DNA of 64,000 nt, taken from NCBI GenBank assembly GCA_000711775.1, contig ARYC01000216.1:1-64000 (forward strand). Direction: 5' to 3'. Shown one piece after another: positions 1-11,714 of the stretch. How positions within the stretch are numbered: position 1 is the first letter of the stretch; each line of letters begins with the position of its first letter. Source of the stretch: Oxytricha trifallax. Taxonomy: Eukaryota > Ciliophora > Spirotrichea > Sporadotrichida > Oxytrichidae. A model generated the notes under the pieces. That model saw only the letters and a program-made list of their open reading frames with translations, was not told the DNA's origin and ran no database searches. The position numbers and the translations under genes were made by a program.

Positions 1-2871
1 ATGGATACCATTTTCTGGGTTGTATGACGATCGGTGTTCCTCTTTTCCAGTAATACATTTTAGTCGAGGGGTTAATTATATGTTTGTTCTCTTGCACAAT
101 GCCTTTAGGAATATTGCTTAGTTTCATTCCATAGTTATAGTTTCTAAGGAAGTCGAAGAATGTAACTTATTCAAATTATGAAGGTCTTTAGTAATATCTG
201 TCTAAACTATTTTATAAGAAAACTTTGTCATCATCCTTTTCTAGTTTTATTAGATCTTATTTACTTTTCAATACTTTTCCTTTATGCTTTGGCAAGTTGA
301 TGTCTATGAATTAAACATTTGGCTTTGAATTAACCATTTAGAGGCCAAGTAGTTGCCAAACTGCATTGCATGATGAGACTTATCTGCATTTTAAGTATTG
401 TATCACTTCATTAGTATTCTTTGCGAGTGATGGATATTTCAAAGCTATGTCGAGTTCAGGATTCGTTTTTGCAATATACTTCACCATATATTAGGATATG
501 TCTTATGATGTCATTCTTATTACGCATATACTTCCATTAAATATTCTTAGCAAGTCTTCATTATATGGAGAGATTCTTTATTCTTCTTGTGTAGTTCTTC
601 TGTAGCACCATTTATTACTAATTATTTCATCTTATTCAAGAAGTGGTTATGGGTAACCATATCTACACTTTCTAATTAATGGATTCTTGAAGCATCTATT
701 TTCAACACATTGATGAATTTAATAATCCTTTACTCTTTGAGCCAATATATCATCTTCTGGAAAAGTGCCTTTCACAATATTTCCACTTTGAAGCATTTAA
801 GTTCCTTCATTATCAAGCCATAGCAGCATGTGTAAATGTGGAGCTCCTCTTGCTTAAAATTCTATTCTTTCAAAGTAGCCAATAGCTCTTCCAAATATTC
901 CTTTCTTTTAAGGTGATCCATAAACTAATTTTAATGTTTCTCTCATTTTAACATAGAAATGACATGAGCTAGCTACTGGATCCATTAATGAGTTTCTATG
1001 CTTTTTAAGTTACACTAGGTATGGATCTTTTTCATTTAGTGTTAGTGTAATAAACAAGTCTGGATGAGGTTTATTATGAGTCTTGTCAAAGTATTCTATG
1101 AGACTAGTCAGTTATCATACCATTTATTTTGCCAGTATTAGGGAGTATCTACATGTTTTCTACTTAGCTTCTTGCCAAAGTACTCCAATCTCTCTTTATT
1201 CTAAACTTCTTACATTATAAACCCTTATGTAAGTTTCTCATCATACTCTTGAGGTTTCACAAATTTAACACCTCTGTTAAAACTTATGATATATTCTTTC
1301 TTTACTCTATCAAACCACCAGAAAATATAATCAGTGTTCAATCTGTACTAGTATCTATGAGAGCAATCTCATCTTCACATACTATTTAGGAGTCATTCCG
1401 TATTATTAATAAGTATTATTGTATCCTCCCATTCCTGTAGGAAATAATGTCGGGAACAACATTTCTTCAATGTATGGATCTCTATAGTATATTTTGTTTC
1501 TAAATAGTTATTATTAGTCAATTCTCTTTTCTTCAAGTGACTTTTTTTTATTCAGTTATTTTATTGATCTCTTCATATCTTTCTGGTCTTAATATTTAGA
1601 ATGAATCGAGAGCAGTTATATCTCCAAGTTCAATAAGTCTTCCAAGTATGTCATCATTATACTCTAAATTCAAAGGTAGAAGAAAATATTCTTAAGAAGT
1701 GTCAACAAGTATCCCTCTACTAATATCTTCATATGTAACATCTTCATTTTAAATGTCAATGATGTCTCTGACCCTTGTACTTATTGATGGGTAAATGTGA
1801 ATATCATTATCTCTGAACTTTTTTAGTATCTCTCTTAATTCTTCTTTTGCTTACATTATATGATATATCTCCCAGTTACTGTAGAATATCTTGAAGAGAT
1901 GATTTTTTTCTTTTAGGTATTATAGAGCAATTCCAATATTTTTCTTTTCATGTGTTGAAAGTTTGTGCCACCAATTATCCTTTCTTTCTAGTTCTTTGAA
2001 ATAATTATTATACTTCCATCATATGAAGTGAAATCTTCGTCTCCAAGTAAATGATAGTATGTTCCTCCTTTCTTATTCTCGATGTATGAATGAATGTTTC
2101 CTAGCATTATTGCGTATTGTTATTATCTCGTTTTAAGTCTCTCCAATTCTTAAGGTTAAGGGAACGTTCTTTCATTACAATAGTCTTAAATGTCTGTTTT
2201 ACTGCATTAGTAGCAAATCTTTACTCTTTATTTATCCTCATCCCAATATATATTTTCAAATTACTCAATGTATACAAGTGCTGATCTTGGAGTATCATTT
2301 TTATTGTTAAGCTATAAGTAACTATTATCTTTTCTTTAATTTAAGAGTTGAAGTAACTTTCCACATTTGCCACAGATTTCCTTATCAATTTATTTCAAAA
2401 GTTTTTAGTGTAACTTTTTAATTATATTACTTAAATGGAAATATTATCCCTCTTATTCTTTTTCATATGTTACTCCTAATTTAACTCTTTCTTCAAAATC
2501 CTTTATCATTTTAAGTTCTCTTGCTTATAAAATACACAGCTTCAGCATGAATGACTCTTCATTGTTTCTTATTTATTTTAATTATCTTTCTTGAAGATAA
2601 ATTCTCATTTTAATAATCCCATTTTCAATTATAAATCTGTCAAGAAACTTTTCTGTTTTATCTGTATTTAATTTCGTTATTTTAGAAATTGTTATTGATA
2701 ATTTCTATGGGTTTTCCTTTTCAAGCCTCTTAAATAATTTGTTTTCTGCTAATTACTCTTAAAATTCTATGAGATAATTAAATATTTTATCAGTTATGAA
2801 TTTTCTAGACTTATTGTTAGCTTTAAGCTTATCTATTTCATTGTTTTTGAAAATTTTATCACTCATTCTAA
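1..2871 (-). mobile_element. Helitron Rep (HUH endonuclease) region, decayed and partial
   Basis: Read on the minus strand with TAA/TAG as Gln, this stretch encodes the N-terminal and replication-initiator parts of a Helitron transposase. Seen in order: an N-terminal Cys-rich knuckle (CGKCGK then CYQC, near 2.2-2.4 kb), a block reading EEMLFPTLFPTGMGG near 1.45 kb, the HUH motif in FQARGAPHLHMLLW near 0.85 kb, and the tyrosine motif QYMVKYIAKTNPE near 0.5 kb. A block reading SSCNAVWQLLGL follows. These are the family landmarks of Helitron Rep proteins, which nick DNA and drive rolling-circle transposition. The frame changes several times (about 1.1, 1.35, 1.45, 1.55 and 2.0 kb, one beside a run of eight T), so the copy looks inactive unless some breaks are small IESs. 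The PIF1-like helicase half would lie left of the window. The start near 2866 is a guess. I am sure of the family but not of the exact ends. Confidence 0.88.
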
Positions 2872-3810
2872 AATCTTCCCGATTTTAATAATAGTCTCTA
2901 ATTCTCTATAGTATTTCCAGATACTATGATGCTACTAATATTCTTTCAAGTTCAGTCTTTTCAGACACGTTTAGCAAAATATTTTTTTGCATTAAGTATT
3001 CTTCATCAATACTTTAATACTGATCAGAATATTTCTGATCAGATTTCTGATCTCAAAAGATTCCATGATTTAAACTTTAAATTTTGCTCACCCTTATATA
3101 GCCTATCCCCACTAAATATTAATGGGTCAACTTTTAGATTTTCCAAATTCTATTAAAATTAATATCGCTCAAAAAATAAATAAAATTTGTTTATAAAACG
3201 AGAAATCTGCAAGTTATTCACGTTACGCATGTTTATTATATTTTTATATTTAAAAAAATCTCTAGTACATGTGAAACTTACTTCAGTTTAAAAAAATCAC
3301 ATAATTCAAATAAAATAAGAATATTATAGTCATTATATATAGTTATTTAAGAATATATAATAAATTAATCTTCATAAAGATGTTTTATATTTATAATGCT
3401 AAACGACTTAATAGACATAAAAAAACTATTAATATTAAGAAAAATTTATAATAATACAATTTTTCATAAGAAATAAATCTTGCAAATTATTAATGAAATT
3501 TTTTTATAATATATTTATATAAAAAAAAGGATCACATAAATAGTAAAATTAGGCCTTAAATCAAAAAAAGAAGCATTTTAAAAACTACGGGAAAATTGCC
3601 CCCAAAACCGCAACATAAAGATTTCAAAACCACAAGTTGATGAAAAGGTGACTAATGGTGACATCTAATATATAAGATACAAATAATTAATAATATTAGA
3701 TAATGTTTATTAAATAAATATTCAATAGTAATGGGCGGGTAAGGATTTAACATGAATTACATTTTTTATTTAATATTAATAAAAATACTTTATATTATTT
3801 TGTATTATAA
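2872..3810. other. AT-rich intergenic stretch
   Basis: No convincing coding signal was seen. The sequence is very AT-rich with short homopolymers. One patch near 3596 reads CCCCCAAAACC. It resembles the C4A4 telomere unit but is single and imperfect. Confidence 0.5.
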
Positions 3811-5073
3811 ATGGGTGCTGGAAAATCCAAGACTGTAAAGTAGTCTTCTTTAATTTCTGAATATAAAAGTACACGGCAATGGAATAACTATCTTTGTGAC
3901 ATGATGTACATTGATTCCGGATATATGCCTAAATTTTAAGTTTCTAAGAATGTCTTAAATAACAAAGAATATCTTGAATCTTATTATGAAAAATTCATGG
4001 ATTCGCTTAAGAATGAAATTCCAACAACTGACACAGTTATAACAATTTAGAAAATTTTCCCAGATAAAATAAGCTAGTATTTTTAAGACATAACCTTTTA
4101 CTTCTTTTCCAAAGTGGTTAAAAGATAGATGACATTAAGGGATGCAGCTGGTATTCTATTTAAACTTGTTTTTGCAACCAGTACTGGAGTTTAAGGAGAT
4201 GATTCAAAGAGAAAAATGAAGTTGGGATTCAATAACGGTCTAAAATAATTAGGGAAAGAATTTCCTCCATTTAATTTCAAACTCACTGAAAATTTTCACA
4301 TTCCAATCCAAGTTATTGAAAGAAATATTGATCTTTACAGGGATTAACCAGATGAATCAATGAGATTTCATATAAATATTAAACATACAATCTTTGGAGT
4401 TTAACAAATGCTATACTCGATAAGTTAAGAAGCAAACAATCCTTTTAAGTAACGGATGATCCAATTTTTTAACAGATTTTAATGTACTGATATACTTGCA
4501 GGAGCTAAATTAATTACTTCGGATAAATCAGACGATCCAACCGCCTATAGAGAAAGAGAAAGAGTATATTTCAAGATTTGTGAATCTTTTGAAGTTGGTA
4601 AAAAAGCACTCGAATAGCACATACATGGTTAAAATTATGCCTATAGTCCTTATAGAGCTCTTATGACGAAAGACTTTACAAAGGCAAACATGCCACCAAT
4701 TTTACTAACAGATTTAGTCAGATGTCAAGCAGTTTTCACTGATTTCTAAGAGATGTCTCGAGCCATTCAAGAATTCAGCGAGAAATATGAAGTTACAAGA
4801 ATAAAGAACAAAATTCATACTTCATTGTGTTAGGTAGTACTAAATTTCATATATGATACTGGAACAATTAAAGTAAATGATTTTTTTAGGATTAAAAATG
4901 TCTCAATGAGATTTGTTGGAGAAGCACAATTTATTTTCTAAGATAGGATTTTGACTGCAGATGAGAAATTTTAAAATACTATCAATCACAAAATATATGA
5001 ACTAGCTAGAAATTAAGATCCTGAATTTTAATGGTCAACAATGTATAAATGGAGTATATAATTTGTTTATTGA
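3811..5073 (+). CDS. Unknown protein with N-terminal myristoylation signal
   Basis: An uninterrupted frame of 420 codons runs from ATG to TGA, with many in-frame TAA and TAG codons read as Gln. I do not recognise the family. The protein begins MGAGKSK, which fits the N-myristoylation consensus (Gly at 2, Ser at 6, Lys at 7), so a membrane-tethered protein is likely; this is inference from the motif. The rest is a mixed, mostly helical-looking sequence without clear transmembrane segments, Cys clusters or repeats. No IES or intron is needed to keep the frame. The upstream region is AT-rich and the start is the first ATG of the frame. It may be a conserved ciliate protein, but that needs a homology search. 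Confidence 0.75.
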
Positions 5074-5321
5074 AGCTGGAACTTAAATGTGAGACCCTGG
5101 AGATTATTATAATCGATATAAATATTAACTGTGGAGAAAGAATAGCAAGATGGTGAAACGAAGATACAGAAGAAATAAGGGAAAAAGCAAATGTTTATAT
5201 TGAATATATATTAAGGGAATTAATTTTAAAGTAAAATATTTAATCTATGAACCAGGCTTTCTTCTTTCTACCTGTCATCTTGATTAAGGTGTTGGGTTGT
5301 TATTGTTGTTGTCGTCTGTGG

Positions 5322-6234
5322 TCAGACCATCTTCTTATCTGCCACAAATTAAATTTACTGCTACTTCATTCCATCATTCCAAGTAGACAATAGTGCATTG
5401 ACTCTCTTCCAACCCATTGATGAGTAAGGAGAGGATTTAGTGACAGCGACAGCATTAGGTTTCTTGTCTGGTACTACTATCTCCTTTACTGTGATGGGCA
5501 TCATGGTCACAGGCTTCTTTGCCATCGCTGATACAAACTTGAAGGCGTTCATCTTATATGTAGCAAGTGCCTTTGTATCTATTAATGGGTTATCCTTGAA
5601 TATAACTCTCAAACATCTGTCGCCGAATCTTCCCACTCTGTGGTAGCCTTGCATTGCTTCTCTCTTGTTATCGAATGACTTGGCAATGATTAGAGTCATC
5701 TAGAACTTATCTGATGATCTATAGTCAAGCCCTCTCATGGCTGACTTGTCTAGAGCAACTACTACTTTGAATTTCCCATTAACTTATTGATCAAGGGTTT
5801 TCAATATAGTGTGGTCCACAGCTTGATCAGCTACAAGAATCTCGAGGTCCTGCTTCACCAGCTCTGTATGAAGATCATCACTACAGTAGATAACTATAGG
5901 ACCAATAGCAGCGTACTCTTTGATCTTCTCGGCTTTCTCTTCAGTAGTCATTGAAGGGAGGTACTCATCAAAGTCTAGGCTGATTTTCTGCTCCGCCTTA
6001 TCAAGGATGTAATGATTACATTGCAGCAAGTACTTTACCATCCATTCCAGTTGGTTCCTGGTCATCTGGAGTTGCAGTGAAGCACACACACGCGCACTTG
6101 GCTATGAAGTCTCTGAACTTCTCAGGTTTACTGTACATCAGAGAATCAGACTCATCAACTATTACTAGTTCTCCATCCTGAACTTCAAAGTCTATATCAG
6201 TGTGGCCTTCAACTAGATTTTGGTCATCAAGCAA
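5322..6234 (-). pseudogene. Helicase gene fragment (motifs II to VI)
   Basis: On the minus strand two overlapping frames together encode the second half of a superfamily 2 helicase-like protein. The upper frame (6234-6016) has a Walker B-like VDESDSLM and a motif III-like CFTATPDD. The lower frame (6089-5322) has MRGLDYRS (motif V-like) and QGYHRVGRFGDRC (motif VI-like), then a basic tail ending at TGA. Motif I is missing and no start codon is present; upstream becomes plain AT-rich DNA. A frame change lies between 6016 and 6089. Base composition is visibly less AT-rich than the flanks. It could be a truncated germline-limited gene, an isolated piece of a scrambled gene, or a decayed copy. 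The motif spacing recalls SecA/DEAD-like proteins, but I cannot name the family. Confidence 0.6.
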
Positions 6235-6237
6235 TTA

Positions 6238-6657
6238 TAATGATTTCACATATTTACATATAATTTCAAATTTAATTATTTTTATTCATAAAAAATTATG
6301 GAATAAAAGCAATATTCAAACCAATATTAGCTCAATATTTAAATTATTTTTTATATTATAAAAGCTAAAGAATTTATATTGATGTATAATATTAAAAATT
6401 AAATTTAATTATAATATATAATTTTTAAATCTTGAATAACCCCAATTTATTTAATTGAATGGTAAAAAATTTACCAATCATTTAAATTTAATGGTTAATT
6501 TTAAGAGCCCTTATATTTTATTTATTGGTTTTTCTTCCCGGTGCAGTCATATAAATTCACAATCCATTTATATGATAGCATAGTTTATAATAAATATTAA
6601 TTTTATTAATAATTAAATCATACAAAGTATTGGTAATTTCGTCAGCAAAGCAAAACT
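6238..6657. other. AT-rich intergenic stretch
   Basis: No coding signal was seen. The stretch lies between the helicase fragment and the start of the BRCT/Myb gene and presumably holds the promoter of the latter. Confidence 0.5.
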
Positions 6658-9455
6658 ATGAGTAAGAACTATTCCTAACAAGAAAACAACGTTAGTGCAC
6701 CTAATTCACTATCAACTAACACTTCTATTACAAAATAAGAATTTCACAATGCTCATACATCTATGAATTCAAACTCAGGAAATATATATGCAGGTAATAC
6801 TCATCAAGCTTACAATTAAGGTCAATCAAATCCAGCACAAAACTAGATCTCAAACTCTTCTTTCAGATAGTAATAGCAACACACTTACAATAATTAGCAA
6901 CAGTAGATGCTTTTGAAAAATGTCAAATCAGAGTCTGCTTTAGGTCATCATTCAAATTTTAATTAGTAGTAAAACTATAAAATAGCTAATCATTGTGGAA
7001 ACTCAACTTCTCAGCAGTAAAACTCTAAAAGTTATGCCTAAAACCAACAAAAAGATGAGATTGACTTTAACTATGAAGAAACTGGAAATAGTTTGATTCC
7101 ATAAAGCAGCTGTAAAATTATTCCAAGATCTATGTCCTAGAGTCTCTTACTTTTCTAAGAGAAGATCCCTTACTATGGTTACATGCCAATGGGTAAGTAT
7201 TAAGTTATAGTATTGATATTATTGCCTAATTATTTTCGTATTTTTGATTCTTAAAATCATATATAGTGTTCTATTTGCCAAATGCAACAGATGCAGACAA
7301 AGATTTTATTGAATCTAAAGGAGGATTGATGTCTTCAATAGTAGAATGCTTTACCTATTAGGTAACCCGAAGGCCAATAAAAGAGTCTCAATTTCATGGA
7401 GGAAATGTTTATGATATCTAGTGGCTTCATTAGTCAGCAGCTGTAGAGAAACTCTTAAACCCAGAGCCTTTTCTGATCAAAGTAATAGACTACTAACATC
7501 AGAATTACAATCAATACAAGCATCACAATGATCACTAAAACGAACATGCAATGAAATCAATGGTGAAATTGTAGAACCCACCTGAAACTAGTAGTTATTA
7601 GGGAAGTCACGTTGGAAGCAATATTCCAGGAAATTAAGCTTCAAAGAAGTAGTCTGGACAAAGGACAAGATTCACAATTAGAGAGTTAATTAAGATCTTT
7701 GAAGTTACTCAACAAAATCCTTGCAAGAAAAACAAGAATTAAGTTTATTGGCAAAGATTTATTAAGAGAGGTTTCTTCCCAGGAAGAAGTGTAAACTCGG
7801 TAAATGCTCAATGGTAAAAGTTTTGTCACGAAAACACAGCTGATAACGCTGTTGTGAAAGCTATAGAAATGGGAATGCCATACTCAACTATGTATCCCAC
7901 AGCAAGGCACGATTAAGTGACGAACACTTTCATTTTAAGTTCAAGCATCATTAAAATTGAGCCAGATTTAGTTCCCTTGCCCTGTGCTGGTACTCTCGGT
8001 ATTCGAGCAAATAAAATAAATAGAAAGCAATAGTAACTGCTTACTATAAATTAAATCAAGAGATAGAGTTTTAATGGAGATGATTTGAAGTTTAAGGATG
8101 AAGAAATCAATTAATAAAATAAGATTAAGCTTTTTAGTGGAACTAAGCGACAATTAAATCAAAGAGATCTGCCTAACAACGATAATCAATTGTTTTCTAA
8201 AATGAGATTTGATGATTCTGAAAAATTCTTTGATGGAGCTTCATAATTCAACAACCCCAGATGCTCCTATAAAATAATAGATGATCGTGATTCTTTCAAT
8301 TCTAACTAAAGTGATGACATTATCAAGCTAAAAAGAGAGTCGATAGATTTGAGATAATCTGAAGAAAATTATTTAAAAAGACATGGAAATAATTACAAGA
8401 GTCATGCTGGTCACAATTATGATTTGAGAAATTAAGGAAGTAGCTAATACTAACAGAATTTATCAAAGAGAAGAGTGGGCGCCCCTTACAATGGAAGTTC
8501 TAACTTGAATCATTCATATTTTTAGGTTCATAAAATTCAAAATTAAATGGGTGCAGATCTTAATGTATGTTAAGACTAGTAGTAGCACTAAGTCGAATCA
8601 AACTTGCATAGATTGACCAATAACTTAGGATCAGACTCTTACTTGGTGTAAAGAAACTCACATATTTAATCATAAGAACTATTGAATTGTTATGGAGATT
8701 TTGGTTCAAACTCTTCAAATTAAGCTATGCTCTCTACAAATTCTGGCTCCCCTATCTCTATGAGTGAATGTATATTTTGTATTGCTAAGAGACTTTACAT
8801 TTAGAGTAATTCCCACCTACTTTCTAGGAAGTCTATATTTGAGAGGTTCAGTTAACTTGATTCTGAGAATTAAAATATCGAGAACATTGATTTTAAAGAA
8901 CACAGGATAATTTCAACCAGTAATGATGGATGTAGAAAATTGTAAAAGACTTCAGACTTACCAAAATAAAATCAACCAAGTGATTCATAAAAATGTAAAT
9001 TATTTGGAGATGAAGAAGTAAAGAATTAATAAAATTAAACTTTTGCCAATGGCTAACTTTAACTGCCTTATGATTAAAACTTGCTTTTGCATTAAAAGCA
9101 AATCGAATAAGAAGAGAATGATGAGTCTGAAGGAATAATTAGAGACGACTATGAATTTGACTAAGATCATGAGATATTCCCTAACTTTAAAATTTCTAGT
9201 TAACAGCAACAATAAATTTCGACAAGTGACTAGAAAGCTAAAGTAAACTCTTAGAATCATTTAAATCGTGATAGTGAGGACAGCGCTAACTCTGTCTCTG
9301 ATTTTATCGCCACAACTTTCAAGCAGAGAAGTATGTAAATGAATATAGCGTAAAATTCATAGAGAGCAATGATGAAAGTAAAACAAGAGCCAATGCAAAG
9401 TATTTTAGATAATGAGGATTTGAATTTTAATAATGACAGCTAAAGGAATCAGTGA
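6658..9455 (+). CDS. BRCT plus Myb-like protein, candidate RAP1-type telomere protein
   Basis: Two exons give a 907-residue protein rich in Gln, Asn and Ser. One intron (7193-7266, 74 nt, GTAAGT..ATATAG) splits a Val codon. After a low-complexity N-terminus of about 180 residues comes a BRCT-like block: hydrophobic strand, SKGGLMSS, then DIQWLHQS with the Trp expected near the BRCT C-terminus. About 90 residues later a Myb/SANT-like block reads RFTIRELIKIFE, then VYWQRFIKRG and NAQWQKF, with regularly spaced aromatics. BRCT followed by a Myb domain is the arrangement of RAP1, the telomere-associated protein. The long C-terminal half is disordered with a basic and acidic mix. The architecture is seen; the RAP1 identity is inference. 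A different BRCT/Myb regulator is possible. Confidence 0.6.
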
Positions 9456-10174
9456 AAATCAAATCAGAAAGAAGACTTATGATAAATGTGAAAGTGTTTT
9501 TTTATTAAAATAGAAAGTACTATTATAATTGCAATTAAAGCAAAATTATAACATCAAGAGTGATATTTTATTATATATATAGCAAGTAAAAATTCTAATT
9601 TAATTTAACAAGATTTTTGATTGTGATTTCATTTTTAATAAAAACTAAAAACTACATCTCTAACTATAATAAGTAAGATTTACAGTTAAGTAAAATATAC
9701 CCTAATTTAAATATATCAGCGGTTTTATTTTTTTGAGGTTTAGGGAGGGTTTAATTTGGGATAGAAACGCAGATTTTATTCTAGATTAATATATTATAGT
9801 ATGCTAAATGCAATCCATTTCTTATTGATTAATATAATAAAATCATCTCTCTTCGAATATCTTTAATATTTTAGTTTTTTTAGCTTGTGTTTATTACAAA
9901 TATTGATTAAAAATATATTTAGAACCCTTGTATATTAAATGGGATTAGATTTAAAATTAAATTAGCTTGATAAAATTAAAAAAGGATTCTTTTTTTACAA
10001 AGAATTTAAATAGCTTTGGTAAAAAAAAGATGTGGGTTTTTGGGGAAGAAATTAGTTTGATGTTTCTTTTGTGGTCTTTTATATCTTAATTTGGTGTAAG
10101 TAACTTTAAAGTAAAGTATGTATATATATATGTATTTGAATATATTAGTTTCATGGAAGGCTTCAAATTTCTTA
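9456..10174. other. AT-rich intergenic stretch between convergent genes
   Basis: No coding signal was seen. The region holds the 3' ends of the flanking convergent genes. Confidence 0.5.
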
Positions 10175-10906
10175 TCAGAGATAGTATCTTTTTTGCATGG
10201 CCAAGCCAGAGAGAGTAAAGAAAGTACCTCCCACAACAAAGAAGTGAGTAGCATTTCTTAATTGATCTTCGTAGTTTGTCATTTGACTGAATAGATAAGT
10301 TCCGATCAAATAGAAAAGTCCACCAAGTCCAGCGAAAATGTCAACATATAATCCAGACAGATCATCTTTCACATTTTAATATCTCCATGTAGAGTCACTT
10401 GGATCATTTGGGTTAGATGTGAAAGCTCTAATAACTTTCTGAAGTTGACTCAAGAAAATGATTAAAGAACCTACAATAAAGACAATTTCCCCTTCAACTA
10501 ATAGATTAGTTGCGGGAATAAACATGATAGATCCCACTAAATACAAGAAACTTCCAATGCAAGAGAAAAAGAAATTGGCACTTAATTCGTAGTCTTTGTA
10601 TGAGAATCCTTTGTTTTAGTTTTCTTCATCAGCTGCTCTTAGACTTTAGTTTTTGAAATGAAGCCATTCAGTGACATCAGCGAATAAGAAATTTGCGGAA
10701 CCGATTGTAAATAACCATCCTCCAAGTACGAATCCATCAACCTTAGGGTATATGGATGGATAGTACATAAATGAGCCGGAAACGAAAAGTAGACCTCCAA
10801 GCATGTAGTTGATTGAATGCCATAGTTTCCATTAAAGTGTGTTATCAACAGTAGACTTTACTGTTCCGTTTCCCTTTGTTTCTAGCAATGGCTGTTTATG
10901 GCTCAT
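10175..10906 (-). CDS. Six-span membrane protein, YrhK-like
   Basis: An uninterrupted frame of 243 residues begins MSHKQPLL. Six hydrophobic segments are clear, arranged as three pairs: INYMLGGLLFVSGSFMYY, VLGGWLFTIGSANFLF, FFFSCIGSFLYLVGSIMF, EGEIVFIVGSLIIFLS, GLGGLFYLIGTYLF and FFVVGGTFFTLSGL. The repeating pattern 'Gly..hydrophobic..GS.hydrophobic..F' in each segment is what the YrhK-like family shows, so an internal triplication of a two-helix unit is likely. Function is unknown. The loop after span 2 carries ADVTEWLHF. It ends with basic residues at TGA. No IES or intron is needed. The coding call is firm; the family name is moderate. Confidence 0.75.
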
Positions 10907-11714
10907 CTTTGTATCTTAAATAAAATTAAAAATTATGTTATTAAATATAATGTCTTGATATATAATAGGATAAAGCTGCAGTTTTACAAATAAACTTAAT
11001 TATTAGGTATTTATAAAAAACTTGAAAGATATGGATCATGGTGAAATAATATTTGTTAAAATCTTAGAAAAGATCTTGTTTGAAAGTTTTAATTAGTAAG
11101 TATAGTATATTACAGAGAAGACTAGCTTAATATAAGTTAAATCACAGCTTAATAGAGATTTAATAGAATGAAAATTACTAAAATTACTAAAATTATCTTC
11201 CCCAATCCTTCAACTATTAAGAAGAATAAAGTTCAAAAGCAATAAAAAAAATGTTAATTTTTATAAGAATTAGGATGCATCAAAAGTAAATTACAAAAGA
11301 CTCTTTCATATGCTAGATGATTTAAATATTACATTTAAGCAATCTGATTAATTAATAGTTTATAACTTTCCTACATTCTCAATTTCATGCATTTAATGTG
11401 ATTTTGGGTAATATGAGATATATTAATTTTTACGAAATATAATTTTTTGATAAAGAACTAAATTGAGCATGAAAATTAATTTTTAAAGAAACTGAACTAA
11501 TTATAGATATTTTAATCTATGCAAGATTATAAATGGTTTATCTGAATTATTATTTGAAAAATCTCAATAAATATTTTAAATCCTAAATTTTATCTATTGA
11601 CGATTCTACTACGTGTTTGGCTTTAGAGATTTATTCAATAGGACTATAGATACTAATTATGAAATATTAAATGATATTTATATATTTAAAGATTTAAATA
11701 ACATTTTAGCAACC
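10907..11714. other. AT-rich intergenic stretch between divergent genes
   Basis: Nothing coding was recognised. It should contain both promoters of the divergent membrane-protein and arginine-kinase genes. Confidence 0.5.

Noticed and set aside
3590..3620. CCCCCAAAACC as a telomere or telomere-addition site
   Set aside because: There is only one imperfect unit, no tandem C4A4 array, and AT-rich DNA on both sides.
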